This document shows, in pieces, positions 16,301 through 23,900 of a stretch of DNA of 64,000 bases (the first letter of the stretch is position 1; the number at the start of each line of letters is the position of its first letter). Under the pieces are notes generated by a model. The model searched no databases. It had not been told where the DNA came from and worked only from the letters and a program-made list of their open reading frames with translations. The position numbers and the translations under genes are program-made. This DNA is from Parasalinivibrio latis. GTDB lineage: Bacteria > Pseudomonadota > Gammaproteobacteria > Enterobacterales > Vibrionaceae. The stretch lies in assembly GCF_036825535.1 (NCBI RefSeq), contig NZ_CP098813.1:1674001-1738000 (forward strand), in the 5' to 3' direction.

Positions 16301-16996
16301 ATGAAGCAAGCAATTGAGTTTCGTTGCCAGCAATATGACCAGCTGGTCACAACGGCGCGTAAGCGCTCGATCTCACATCAATTTATATTTGTTCAGAGCG
16401 GTATGGTTCTCGTCAGACTCGGTCGCTCTGAGTTTCCGGTTTTAGCTAACCAGGGGTTTTGGCTATCTTTCGATTGCCTGTACTCTTTAACGATCCTGCC
16501 GGGATCCCGTGTCTGCCAGACAGAGGTCTCTGTACGTGTACAGGATCATCTGCCTGAACATACAGGCTATGTTGAACTGTCACCTTTCGTTATTGCTTTG
16601 GTACAAGAGCTCGCCATTCAGCAACAGGCCGGCAATTTCAAACAGCGAACGGACAGTCGCTGGTCCAATCTGGTAAAGGTTCTGTGTGACTATGCCAGGG
16701 AGTTCAAACCTGATCTGGAAACTAAGTTAACGGAAAGTCTGCGCTCTATTACAAGTGCGGTCTCTACAATTACATCTAACGGACAGTTATCACCAAAAGA
16801 AGAGTCAGCCCTGAACAGTACCGGCTTTCAGACGGCAGAGGTTCGAACTGCCCTTCAGGTGCGAGAATGGATTAAGTCTCTTAAATCTGGTGGGAATTCA
16901 AAGAAGCTTGCGAATGAAGCAGGACTTCCTGAGCCTTTATTCAAGTCTCTGCTTGAATCTGTTGGTGGCTACAACTTAGAAAACAAACATCAGTAA
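16301..16996 (+). CDS. Putative AraC-like regulator with degenerate DNA-binding domain
   Basis: 231 residues. The first about 90 residues follow the cupin-like N-terminal pattern of AraC regulators (HQFIFVQSGMVLVRLG, FPVLANQGFWLSFD, SLTILPGSR). The C-terminal part is helical, but I do not see the two canonical AraC helix-turn-helix motifs; only one possible helix-turn-helix (SKKLANEAGLPEPLFKSLL, about 204-222) is visible. No clear ribosome-binding site precedes the ATG at 16301. It may be a diverged one-component regulator, or a cupin protein that lost DNA binding. Confidence 0.6.
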   Translation: MKQAIEFRCQQYDQLVTTARKRSISHQFIFVQSGMVLVRLGRSEFPVLANQGFWLSFDCLYSLTILPGSRVCQTEVSVRVQDHLPEHTGYVELSPFVIALVQELAIQQQAGNFKQRTDSRWSNLVKVLCDYAREFKPDLETKLTESLRSITSAVSTITSNGQLSPKEESALNSTGFQTAEVRTALQVREWIKSLKSGGNSKKLANEAGLPEPLFKSLLESVGGYNLENKHQ

Positions 16997-17000
16997 CCAG

Positions 17001-17030
17001 ACTAAACCCGGTATTTTTGCCGGGTTTAGT
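17001..17030. terminator. Terminator between AraC-like and NadD-like genes
   Basis: Perfect 11-bp stem ACTAAACCCGG/CCGGGTTTAGT with an 8-base T-rich loop, located between two convergent stop codons. Confidence 0.85.
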
Positions 17031-17031
17031 T

Positions 17032-17544
17032 TCATTTCTGCTTGAGCTGAATTTTCCCGGCAACACTGGGTGTAGTCATTTCAGATATGTCCTGTCCAGA
17101 AGCCAAATACTCTCTTATTTTGGTACTTCTTATTTTTACAGTCTCAGGGCATGCCAGGACGGACCACCGGGATAAAATTTCTTCAGCTTTGTAGAATTTA
17201 CTAAAATTGAGAAAATTGTCAGGTCCAAGCACAAAGGTAAAAGTAGCGTCCGGATGGTCTTCAGTTAGCCGATCCAAAAGAGCATAGGTTGTGATCGCCT
17301 CTTCCCCGGTATACATCTCTTCCTCAACACGGCAAAGTCGAACATTTTCCTGTGCCAGATCCTTAATAAACGCCTCTACCCATTCGCATCTCAGACCAAA
17401 ATCGGGCATCGACTTGCCCCATGCATGTGCAATACTGGGGACGAGCAGGACTTGGTCAAAGTGGTTAAGTCGGTCAACTATACTTTTGTGACCCAGTGAT
17501 GGCGGATTAAAGGCGCTACCAAAGACAGCAACTTTTTGAGGCAT
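17032..17544 (-). CDS. NadD-like nicotinate-nucleotide adenylyltransferase family protein
   Basis: 170 residues with the nucleotidyltransferase fold. The ATP-binding loop is GSAFNPPSLGH (about 9-19), where the usual (H/T)xGH is SLGH; the second signature is IRSTKIREYL near residue 145. As I recall, Vibrio and Alteromonas homologues share the PPSLGH form. Members transfer AMP to nicotinate mononucleotide in NAD synthesis, although this branch is distinct from the essential nadD. I chose the ATG at 17542-17544; the longer frame upstream is Cys-rich and unlike the family. It is divergent from nadE, which performs the next step, supporting an NAD role. Confidence 0.82.
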   Translation of the reverse strand: MPQKVAVFGSAFNPPSLGHKSIVDRLNHFDQVLLVPSIAHAWGKSMPDFGLRCEWVEAFIKDLAQENVRLCRVEEEMYTGEEAITTYALLDRLTEDHPDATFTFVLGPDNFLNFSKFYKAEEILSRWSVLACPETVKIRSTKIREYLASGQDISEMTTPSVAGKIQLKQK

Positions 17545-17754
17545 ATAAAGATTCTGTTGCAGATTCGTTTCTCGTCCGAATATTAGAACAATTCCTGACA
17601 GGAAAAGCCAGCGGCAGAAGAACTTACAGGATTCGACTCCCCCATTGGCACGTTTTGCGCATGATTTTTGGCAGGGGATAATGCACAATAACGGCAAAGT
17701 TAAAAAGGCACTTATGATTGGGTGCTGGTTCTGAAAATTTAGGGGAAAGACACA

Positions 17755-18594
17755 ATGGAACAGGTTATTCGCGATGAAATGCGAGTGCTGCCAACTATCG
17801 ACCCATCAGCAGAAGTATTGCGTAGAGTCGGTTTTATCAAAAAACGCCTTATTCAATCCGGTTGCAAGACGCTGGTACTCGGCATCAGCGGCGGCGTCGA
17901 TTCCTCTACCTGTGGCCGTCTTGCACAAATTGCAGTTAATGAACTGAATGCAAGCCAGAACTCCCAAGACTACAAATTTATTGCAGTTCGCCTTCCATAC
18001 GGTGTCCAGCAAGACGAAGATGAAGCCCAGTTGGCACTTTCTTTTATCCAGCCATCTGTCAGTGTTGCGGTTAACATTAAAGAAGGTGTTGATGGCCTGC
18101 ACAGTTCAGCGCTTGAATCACTGGCCGATTCTGGGTTAATCCCATCAGACGAAGGCAAAGTCGATTTCGTAAAAGGCAATGTGAAAGCAAGGGCTCGCAT
18201 GATTGCACAATACGAAATTGCTGGCTTGACAGGTGGTCTTGTATTAGGGACCGACCACTCAGCAGAGAACATTACCGGTTTTTATACCAAACACGGTGAC
18301 GGAGCCTGTGACCTTGCCCCTCTGTTTGGCTTAAACAAACGTCAGGTTCGTGCTTTGGCCGCCCACCTGGGTGCTCCGGATCAATTGGTTTATAAAACTC
18401 CGACAGCAGACCTTGAGGAACTCGCACCTCAAAAAGCTGATGAAGATGCACTTCAAGTTTCCTACGATCAAATTGATGATTTTCTGGAAGGGAAAGAGGT
18501 ATCTTCGGAAGTTAAAGAAAAGCTGGTACGTATTTATATGGCTACTCAACATAAACGCCAGCCAATACCAACAGTTTATGACGATGAAGCCTAA
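17755..18594 (+). CDS. nadE: NAD+ synthetase, ammonia-dependent
   Basis: 279 residues, the size of the ammonia-dependent E. coli type without a glutaminase domain. The PP-loop SGGVDSS (about 45-51) binds ATP. GTDHSAENITGFYTKHGDG and the downstream KTPTADLE pattern are diagnostic of NadE. It amidates deamido-NAD to NAD, the last step of synthesis. AGGGGAAAG lies 7 bases before the ATG at 17755. It shares a 210-base divergent promoter region with the NadD-like gene. Confidence 0.96.
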   Translation: MEQVIRDEMRVLPTIDPSAEVLRRVGFIKKRLIQSGCKTLVLGISGGVDSSTCGRLAQIAVNELNASQNSQDYKFIAVRLPYGVQQDEDEAQLALSFIQPSVSVAVNIKEGVDGLHSSALESLADSGLIPSDEGKVDFVKGNVKARARMIAQYEIAGLTGGLVLGTDHSAENITGFYTKHGDGACDLAPLFGLNKRQVRALAAHLGAPDQLVYKTPTADLEELAPQKADEDALQVSYDQIDDFLEGKEVSSEVKEKLVRIYMATQHKRQPIPTVYDDEA

Positions 18595-18608
18595 CAGATT
18601 GCAAAAAC

Positions 18609-18631
18609 AAGGGCACGCTCTGTGCCCTTAT
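18609..18631 (+). terminator. Terminator after nadE
   Basis: AAGGGCAC/GTGCCCTT stem with a 5-base loop, 15 bases after the nadE stop codon, followed by ATTA rather than a long T run. Confidence 0.7.
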
Positions 18632-18643
18632 TAAGGAATACCG

Positions 18644-19168
18644 TTACAAATTTAAATACCCTTCACCATTCTGAATTAACCAGTCGAGTTCAACCCAAAT
18701 CTTGTCACATAACAGTGGTCGGTATACTGCCGCACGAAACTCTGTGTGTTCCAGCCTGTACTTTTCATACTGCTCAGGGAGAAACAGCCGGCTCGCTTTT
18801 ACATTGGCAAGACGGTCGCAAGCTTTAACGATGAGAGCAATACGGGATGCTTCGTCAACGGTATCCAAGGTAGCCAACCGTTCATTTAATAAACGCTTGC
18901 GCTCAGGCCTTGTTGACAAAATGGGATCGGTAACGTAACAAACGGCGTCTGCAATCACGTCACCAAATTCTATAAGAAGTTCTGGATATGTTGTCCCGGT
19001 GTCTTCAAGGACGTCATGAAGTTGGGCTACGATAACCGCTGACTGGCCAAACGGTTCAGCCAATTTGGCTACTGCGTCCAAATGGACAAAATAAGGAAAC
19101 TCACCATACATCTGCTTGCCGTGGCGCTCGCGCGCAAATGTTTTCGCAAAAAACAGCCGGTTATTCAT
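18644..19168 (-). CDS. Stand-alone HD-domain protein related to RelA/SpoT hydrolase domain
   Basis: 174 residues consisting almost only of a metal-dependent HD fold of the type found at the N-terminus of RelA/SpoT. Visible metal and active-site residues are His29 (YFVHL), His51-Asp52 in LHDVLEDT and Asp118 in KACDRLANV. There is no synthetase or regulatory domain. It could hydrolyse (p)ppGpp or another nucleotide, as small alarmone hydrolases do; this is inference. I chose the ATG at 19168, with GAGGT about 7 bases upstream, over a GTG three codons earlier. It converges with nadE. Confidence 0.82.
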   Translation of the reverse strand: MNNRLFFAKTFARERHGKQMYGEFPYFVHLDAVAKLAEPFGQSAVIVAQLHDVLEDTGTTYPELLIEFGDVIADAVCYVTDPILSTRPERKRLLNERLATLDTVDEASRIALIVKACDRLANVKASRLFLPEQYEKYRLEHTEFRAAVYRPLLCDKIWVELDWLIQNGEGYLNL

Positions 19169-19229
19169 CGGTATCACCTCTACCAGTTTGGCTGCGATTT
19201 AATCAGTTTCCTGTTGATATTTAAACAAA

Positions 19230-19253
19230 AAAGGCCCAAAAATCTGGGCCTTT
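19230..19253 (-). terminator. Terminator downstream of the YoaH gene
   Basis: AAAGGCCCA/TGGGCCTTT stem with a 6-base loop. On the minus strand it is followed by a T run, TTTTTTGTTT. Confidence 0.85.
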
Positions 19254-19303
19254 ATCACAAATAACCGTACCCCTGCATTTTAAAAATGCTCAGGTGAATA
19301 CTT

Positions 19304-19459
19304 TCAGTCTTCTTTTTTCGATGCACTCTCTGCACGAATTTCATTGGCAACTTGTTGAATAGCCTGTCCACTGCTCATTCCCTGCCGCATCAGCTCAAGG
19401 ACACGTTCAGCTGCTTTTTGTTGTTCTTCATGAGTAAGTGTAGGTTCGTTCAACAACAT
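19304..19459 (-). CDS. UPF0181 (YoaH) family small protein
   Basis: 51 residues with the hallmark LTHEEQQKAAERVLELMRQG and MSSGQAIQQVANEIR. The family is widespread in enterics and vibrios; its function is not established. The ATG at 19457-19459 has AGGTAG about 5 bases upstream and gives the normal family length; the frame extends further up, to 19522, without support. Confidence 0.88.
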   Translation of the reverse strand: MLLNEPTLTHEEQQKAAERVLELMRQGMSSGQAIQQVANEIRAESASKKED

Positions 19460-19547
19460 TTTTTCTACCTGGAAGCCAAAATTGAGAGGCGTCATTTTAT
19501 TGAGAATGACGCCCCTTGTCATGTCTAAAATGTTCCAAACTCAGCCG

Positions 19548-20744
19548 TTAGAAAGTGAAAGCCAATTGAGCAGCAGCCCCAAAAGCATTTTCATCGACAT
19601 AACTGCCCGACAGATCGAGATGGACTTTATTAAATGGCGAGAAACCCAGACCTACCGTAAATGCATCATCAATTGTGTTTTTTGTATCGGTTTTATAACC
19701 GGCTCTAACTTGCGCCCAGCCAAATGCATTGAATTCAGCACCAAAGCGTACAAACTGTGTGTCATCTGATGGATTCACTGCATTTCCAGATGCCGTAAAG
19801 CGACTCTGCTCATTTAGGTCCATTTCACCTGTAACTGTGAAAAGATCGCTGACCAATGCTGCACCAAGTGTAAATTTTGGCTCCAGTTTGTAAACGTAGT
19901 CACCGTTCCAACCAACGTCGTTAAATACGTCAACCGATTTGGAAATAAGGTTTTTGCCAACAAAAGAAACACGAACATTTTCCATCGGCAACCAAATTGC
20001 CCCAACATCCAAATTGAAGTGGGACTCATCATTCATGTACTTGTCATTGTCATAGTCATCCGCATCGAATGTTTCGACATTGACGGTATAACGGTAAGTG
20101 GTAATCTCCTGCAGCTTTGGCGTGACACCAACGGAAATGTTTTGTCCCAAAATATTGAACATTCGCGCTGTAGCTACACCCACCTCTGTAACTCCCGCAG
20201 CAATTACCGACGCTTCAGAGTTTAGCGTTATGTCGCCAGCCAGAATTTGAGCAGGTGTTGGGTTTCTAATTGTCGCGGCATCTCCCGAATCAATGTCAGG
20301 AAGTACCACTGCCTCGAGGTATCCTTTAGCATATAAGTTTATAGAAACTAACTGGTTAGGAATGGCAACCGATACACCGAGTCCCGCTCCAATATGAGCT
20401 TTATCACCTTGCAAATCTTCAAACGCTTTTGCTGCATTTTCCCTTTTTGCCGTATCAGTAATATCTGATTCCAGTGCTTCAAATGCACTTTGGAAGTTAT
20501 CAATCCCATCCAGTAAATCGCCTTCATCGCGAACATCTATGGAAAACGTTGGAATTACCAAACCAAGATAAGAATCTGGCTCTACAGCGGCAAGAGCCGG
20601 ATTGTAGAAACCGGCGTTTAGATATCCGGCGGCAGCAGAACCAGCACCACCCATAGAATATATTCTTGCACCGGGATTATAGTCTGAAGCTGATGCTGTA
20701 AATGCAGCTAACGTGACGGAAGCCGCCAGAAGTGTTTTTTTCAT
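19548..20744 (-). CDS. TraF-like outer-membrane beta-barrel protein (PF13729 type)
   Basis: 398 residues: signal peptide ending in ASA, then SDYNPGARIYSMGGAGSA, a conserved start of the family annotated as conjugal-transfer TraF-like and related to FadL/OmpP1 barrels. The rest is rich in alternating beta-strand pattern, and the last residue is Phe, as in outer-membrane barrels. No conjugation gene is nearby, so the name reflects sequence family, not function. I expect a small-molecule channel or structural barrel. AAGG lies just before the ATG. It is upstream of, and on the same strand as, the YoaH gene, and follows the vxr operon. Confidence 0.82.
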   Translation of the reverse strand: MKKTLLAASVTLAAFTASASDYNPGARIYSMGGAGSAAAGYLNAGFYNPALAAVEPDSYLGLVIPTFSIDVRDEGDLLDGIDNFQSAFEALESDITDTAKRENAAKAFEDLQGDKAHIGAGLGVSVAIPNQLVSINLYAKGYLEAVVLPDIDSGDAATIRNPTPAQILAGDITLNSEASVIAAGVTEVGVATARMFNILGQNISVGVTPKLQEITTYRYTVNVETFDADDYDNDKYMNDESHFNLDVGAIWLPMENVRVSFVGKNLISKSVDVFNDVGWNGDYVYKLEPKFTLGAALVSDLFTVTGEMDLNEQSRFTASGNAVNPSDDTQFVRFGAEFNAFGWAQVRAGYKTDTKNTIDDAFTVGLGFSPFNKVHLDLSGSYVDENAFGAAAQLAFTF

Positions 20745-20845
20745 CCTTGTTTGCCTCTGCTTATATTAACCCAACCAATATGAGATACACATGTATCACA
20801 AACTGTTAAAGCTCTTATAATTTAAACAAGGAATTCCAATTTTGA

Positions 20846-21724
20846 CTACTTAGGCGTAGTAATATCCATGTAGTTAATATCTGGTAATGTGACAACACGC
20901 CCAAGTCTTTGAACATTCTCAACCAATATCATTCCCTGCCATCGTTGCTCAATAAAAGCAACATCCAGCCAATATTGGCCTGGAGTGACATCCAGTTGAG
21001 GAAGTGAAACGGGCAAGTTCGATGCCCGTTCATCTGACCAAACAGGTGCCTGGTCACTTTTTGGCATTGGGAAAACCCCGACCGTTTGAACCGGTTTTTG
21101 GCAGACTTTATTTAACTGTGTAGGCTTGGCTACACGCCAGGTAGACGCGTCAACCCAACTCAAGCGTTGGTGGGGTTTGGGCGGTTGCAGTAAGATCCAA
21201 CTGTTCCATGTCTCGCCATTGCTGGAGGAGATTTCCAGTTTGTACAAGCCTTCAGATACGGGGGCATTGAGATCATCCAACTGCATTTCGAATGGACCCG
21301 TCCTCCCGGAAAGAGACAGGTTTACCACTGACTCCCCCGGCCAACGGGTGAATCTAAGTTCGTTGATTGCATCATTTGCAGTACCGCGAATATAGAACCT
21401 ATATTCTACCCGGCTGGCAAGTTGGACCCGTTCACGTCGCAAAGACAGCTCATCCAACCATGCAGGTAACGGTTGTTGGCTTAGGCTGCGACCGCAATCT
21501 TCATCCAATGCGAGCCCCAGTAACCCAATAAGGTTATCTCGCTCTTCTTTGTTGAGGTTTTGCTGCCAGGCTTCCACCATCGCTGAAAAACTCCCGGCAG
21601 TATCCCCCAAAAGCAGCTTCTGGTGGGCGAACGTCAGTGAGTCGGCTTTATTAAACCAGTCAGCAGATGAGGGAAACGCTGTTAATGTCGTCAGTAACCC
21701 GGCTGCAAGTAACCTTCTGCGCAT
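20846..21724 (-). CDS. DUF2861 family periplasmic protein of the Vxr locus
   Basis: 292 residues with a signal peptide (MRRRLLAAGLLTTLTAFPSSA). The first third is helical with cysteine in DEDCGRSL; the remainder is beta-rich with W and P residues, like carbohydrate- or surface-binding sandwich domains. The start overlaps the last base of the response-regulator stop codon, showing translational coupling. DUF2861 proteins commonly accompany VxrAB-type systems; the precise role is not known to me. Probably an accessory sensing or output component in the periplasm. Confidence 0.8.
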   Translation of the reverse strand: MRRRLLAAGLLTTLTAFPSSADWFNKADSLTFAHQKLLLGDTAGSFSAMVEAWQQNLNKEERDNLIGLLGLALDEDCGRSLSQQPLPAWLDELSLRRERVQLASRVEYRFYIRGTANDAINELRFTRWPGESVVNLSLSGRTGPFEMQLDDLNAPVSEGLYKLEISSSNGETWNSWILLQPPKPHQRLSWVDASTWRVAKPTQLNKVCQKPVQTVGVFPMPKSDQAPVWSDERASNLPVSLPQLDVTPGQYWLDVAFIEQRWQGMILVENVQRLGRVVTLPDINYMDITTPK

Positions 21725-22392
21725 TAGAGGCCTTTCATCCGGTAGCCAACACCACGCAGCGTTTCAATTTCAACGCCTGGGAGCTTCTGTCGAAGTTGCA
21801 GAATGTGTGTGTCAACTGTACGGGTGGTTGGATAGTGGTTATAACCCCAAACCTGGTCGAGCAGTTCGTCTCGTGTAAATACCCTGCCCGCATTTTTTGC
21901 CAGAAATGTCAGCAATTCAAATTCAGTGCGGGTCAAGGTCACTTCCTCGCTACCACAAACTACCCTGCGAGAAGCCAGATCAATCTGAAGCCCACCGACA
22001 GCAACGTTTTCTGATATAGGAGCGACAGATTCAATATTGTTTCTCAGGTGTACACGCACCCGTGCAAGCAACTCAGCTTCAGCAAAAGGCTTTGTTAAAT
22101 AGTCAGTTGCACCCGAGTCCAAACCTGTGACCCTGTCACGTACAGAGACCATCGCTGTCAGCATAATCACTGGCACCTGCTTTATCTTTATCCATTCAGG
22201 AAGCATGGTGATGGAATCGCCTTCCGGCAACTGGCGGTCAAGGATGACCATATCAGCATGTTCCCAATGCTGGGCAACTTCAGAAGCATTTGGTGCGTAC
22301 AGGCACTTGTAACCTGCCTGCTCAAGGCTGGCCAGCAGGCCATCAGCCAGGTTGGCATCGTCTTCAACGAGCAGTAGCGTTGTTTGCGTCAC
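21724..22392 (-). CDS. vxrB: VxrB-like (WigR) OmpR-family response regulator
   Basis: 222 residues: receiver domain with acidic pair Glu10-Asp11-Asp12, phosphoacceptor Asp52 (MVILDRQLPEG), Thr in MLTAM and Lys in TKPFAEAE, followed by a winged-helix DNA-binding domain (VTLTRTEFELLTFLAKN, RTVDTHILQLRQKL). In V. cholerae VxrB (WigR) controls cell-wall synthesis, type VI secretion and biofilm genes; transfer of those targets to this organism is inference. The start lies inside the kinase gene (29-base overlap) and the stop overlaps the DUF2861 start, so the three genes form one operon. Confidence 0.9.
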   Translation of the reverse strand: MTQTTLLLVEDDANLADGLLASLEQAGYKCLYAPNASEVAQHWEHADMVILDRQLPEGDSITMLPEWIKIKQVPVIMLTAMVSVRDRVTGLDSGATDYLTKPFAEAELLARVRVHLRNNIESVAPISENVAVGGLQIDLASRRVVCGSEEVTLTRTEFELLTFLAKNAGRVFTRDELLDQVWGYNHYPTTRTVDTHILQLRQKLPGVEIETLRGVGYRMKGL

Positions 22393-23803
22393 AAGGTATC
22401 TCCAATCTAAACGTCGTTGGGGGACCCTGAAGGATCATTTTCCCCCCCATACGGGTTATCATTGACTCAACAATTGTCAGCCCGAGCCCAAGGCCCCTTT
22501 CGCTGACAAAAGGTTTTCGAATAGTTTTCCAATCTTTTGATGTCAGACCACCCTGGTCTTTCACTTCGATGACCAGTTTACCACTGGATGTGTCCGCACT
22601 AACGGTAACTGGCTGCACACCATATTTTACGGCGTTCGAAATCAAATTATCTACACAGGTCGTCAACCAGTAAACATTAACATTAACTGAGCGGTCTTCT
22701 TGAAGCTGTGGTGTCACACCATGCGGTTCACAGACATATTCAAGCCATTCTTCAATGGAAGGTATCTCTTCTGTATTCAGTGTCTGTTGCCGAGATTGAA
22801 GGTAATCTTTGCTCGCTTCAGCAAGTTGCTTCAAACGCCGGGTATCATCGCAGAGCCTTCGATACTCGCCGTAAAGTCCTTCGGGTAGCGAGTCAAATTG
22901 TCTGCGAAACCCCTCTACAGTCATAGCCAGACTTGCGATTGGCGTACGAAGTTCATGTGTCAGTATTTGAAGCACCAGCATTCGTTCTTGCATCACACGG
23001 CGGTTCGAACGCCAGCGCTGAAATGCCCAACCACCTATAGCCCCGACATTAACAACAACCAAAATAGCAGCCACCCATGACCAGTAAGCTCCGGAGCCTT
23101 CTTTGTTCCAACAGATATTCCCGGACTGGTACAGGCAGTAAGATGTGTTGTTCCACATACTTATTTGCAGGCCGAGATCTTCAATAAACGGCCGCCATAC
23201 ATCGGAAGGGTAAACTTTGTAGTTATCGTTGTCCCGCATCCATAGTTCATCACCGCTAAGAAGAGAGGTAGCTCCAGCAGCGAGCGCGTCTACTGCCCCT
23301 TCAGGCATAGCCTGCAAACGTCCAAGCAAACTGTCTTTTTCTGCCAATGCCCGTTCCCTAACGTGAAAATAGGGAATTAACTCATCAGTTCTGTTAGGGA
23401 ACAGCTGAGCAAAACGCGAGGCGTAACTGCCACCCCCAGGGTGAATGAGGTTTGAACGGGCAAACCACCCTATCGGCAACTCCGTCTTGTTACACATCGC
23501 ACGGGTAAAAACCAAAGGGTCTGTTACTCGGGGACTGACCGGCCACGGGCCCTGGCATTTTTCCCCGGCTTGGTAAAGCCTACGTATATCTTTTAACGGA
23601 TAAATCGATGTTTGCGGCAACAGGGATTCTTCACTGAGCAATGGCTTAGGATACCTGTTGTGGATTTCATCAATGTTGTAGGTTACATGGGCGTGTTCAT
23701 TGAGCAGCGACGCTTTAAAAGAAAGCAGCTGATCGGGAAATTTTGAGTCGGCACTGGCTGCAAATGCCGGAATTAAAAACGTCAGCCACAACAAAGCTCT
23801 CAT
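22364..23803 (-). CDS. vxrA: VxrA-like (WigK) sensor histidine kinase with DUF3404 sensor
   Basis: 479 residues: signal peptide, a periplasmic DUF3404-type sensor of about 220 residues with several cysteines, one membrane helix (SWVAAILVVVNVGAIGGW), then a kinase core. His283 lies in the H-box LTHELRTPIASL; the N-box is DNLISNAVKYG and the G-boxes DQGG and GLGLGLTIV. V. cholerae VxrA (WigK) responds to cell-wall damage. I chose the ATG at 23801-23803, directly before the signal peptide, over an in-frame ATG six codons earlier. Only about 55 bases separate it from the pntB terminator, so its promoter must be compact. Confidence 0.88.
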   Translation of the reverse strand: MRALLWLTFLIPAFAASADSKFPDQLLSFKASLLNEHAHVTYNIDEIHNRYPKPLLSEESLLPQTSIYPLKDIRRLYQAGEKCQGPWPVSPRVTDPLVFTRAMCNKTELPIGWFARSNLIHPGGGSYASRFAQLFPNRTDELIPYFHVRERALAEKDSLLGRLQAMPEGAVDALAAGATSLLSGDELWMRDNDNYKVYPSDVWRPFIEDLGLQISMWNNTSYCLYQSGNICWNKEGSGAYWSWVAAILVVVNVGAIGGWAFQRWRSNRRVMQERMLVLQILTHELRTPIASLAMTVEGFRRQFDSLPEGLYGEYRRLCDDTRRLKQLAEASKDYLQSRQQTLNTEEIPSIEEWLEYVCEPHGVTPQLQEDRSVNVNVYWLTTCVDNLISNAVKYGVQPVTVSADTSSGKLVIEVKDQGGLTSKDWKTIRKPFVSERGLGLGLTIVESMITRMGGKMILQGPPTTFRLEIPCDANNATAR

Positions 23804-23860
23804 GGCCGCAAAGGTTAACACTATTTAACTTTTGAGTGTCAGTGGTTTGTAAAGAAAAAA

Positions 23861-23880
23861 GGCCGGCGAGTGTGCCGGCC
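23861..23880 (-). terminator. Terminator of the pntAB operon
   Basis: GC-rich 7-bp stem GGCCGGC/GCCGGCC with a 6-base loop. On the minus strand it is followed by TTTTTTCTTT, 20 bases after the pntB stop codon. Confidence 0.93.
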
Positions 23881-23900
23881 TGTGTCTGTTTAGAGCAAAC

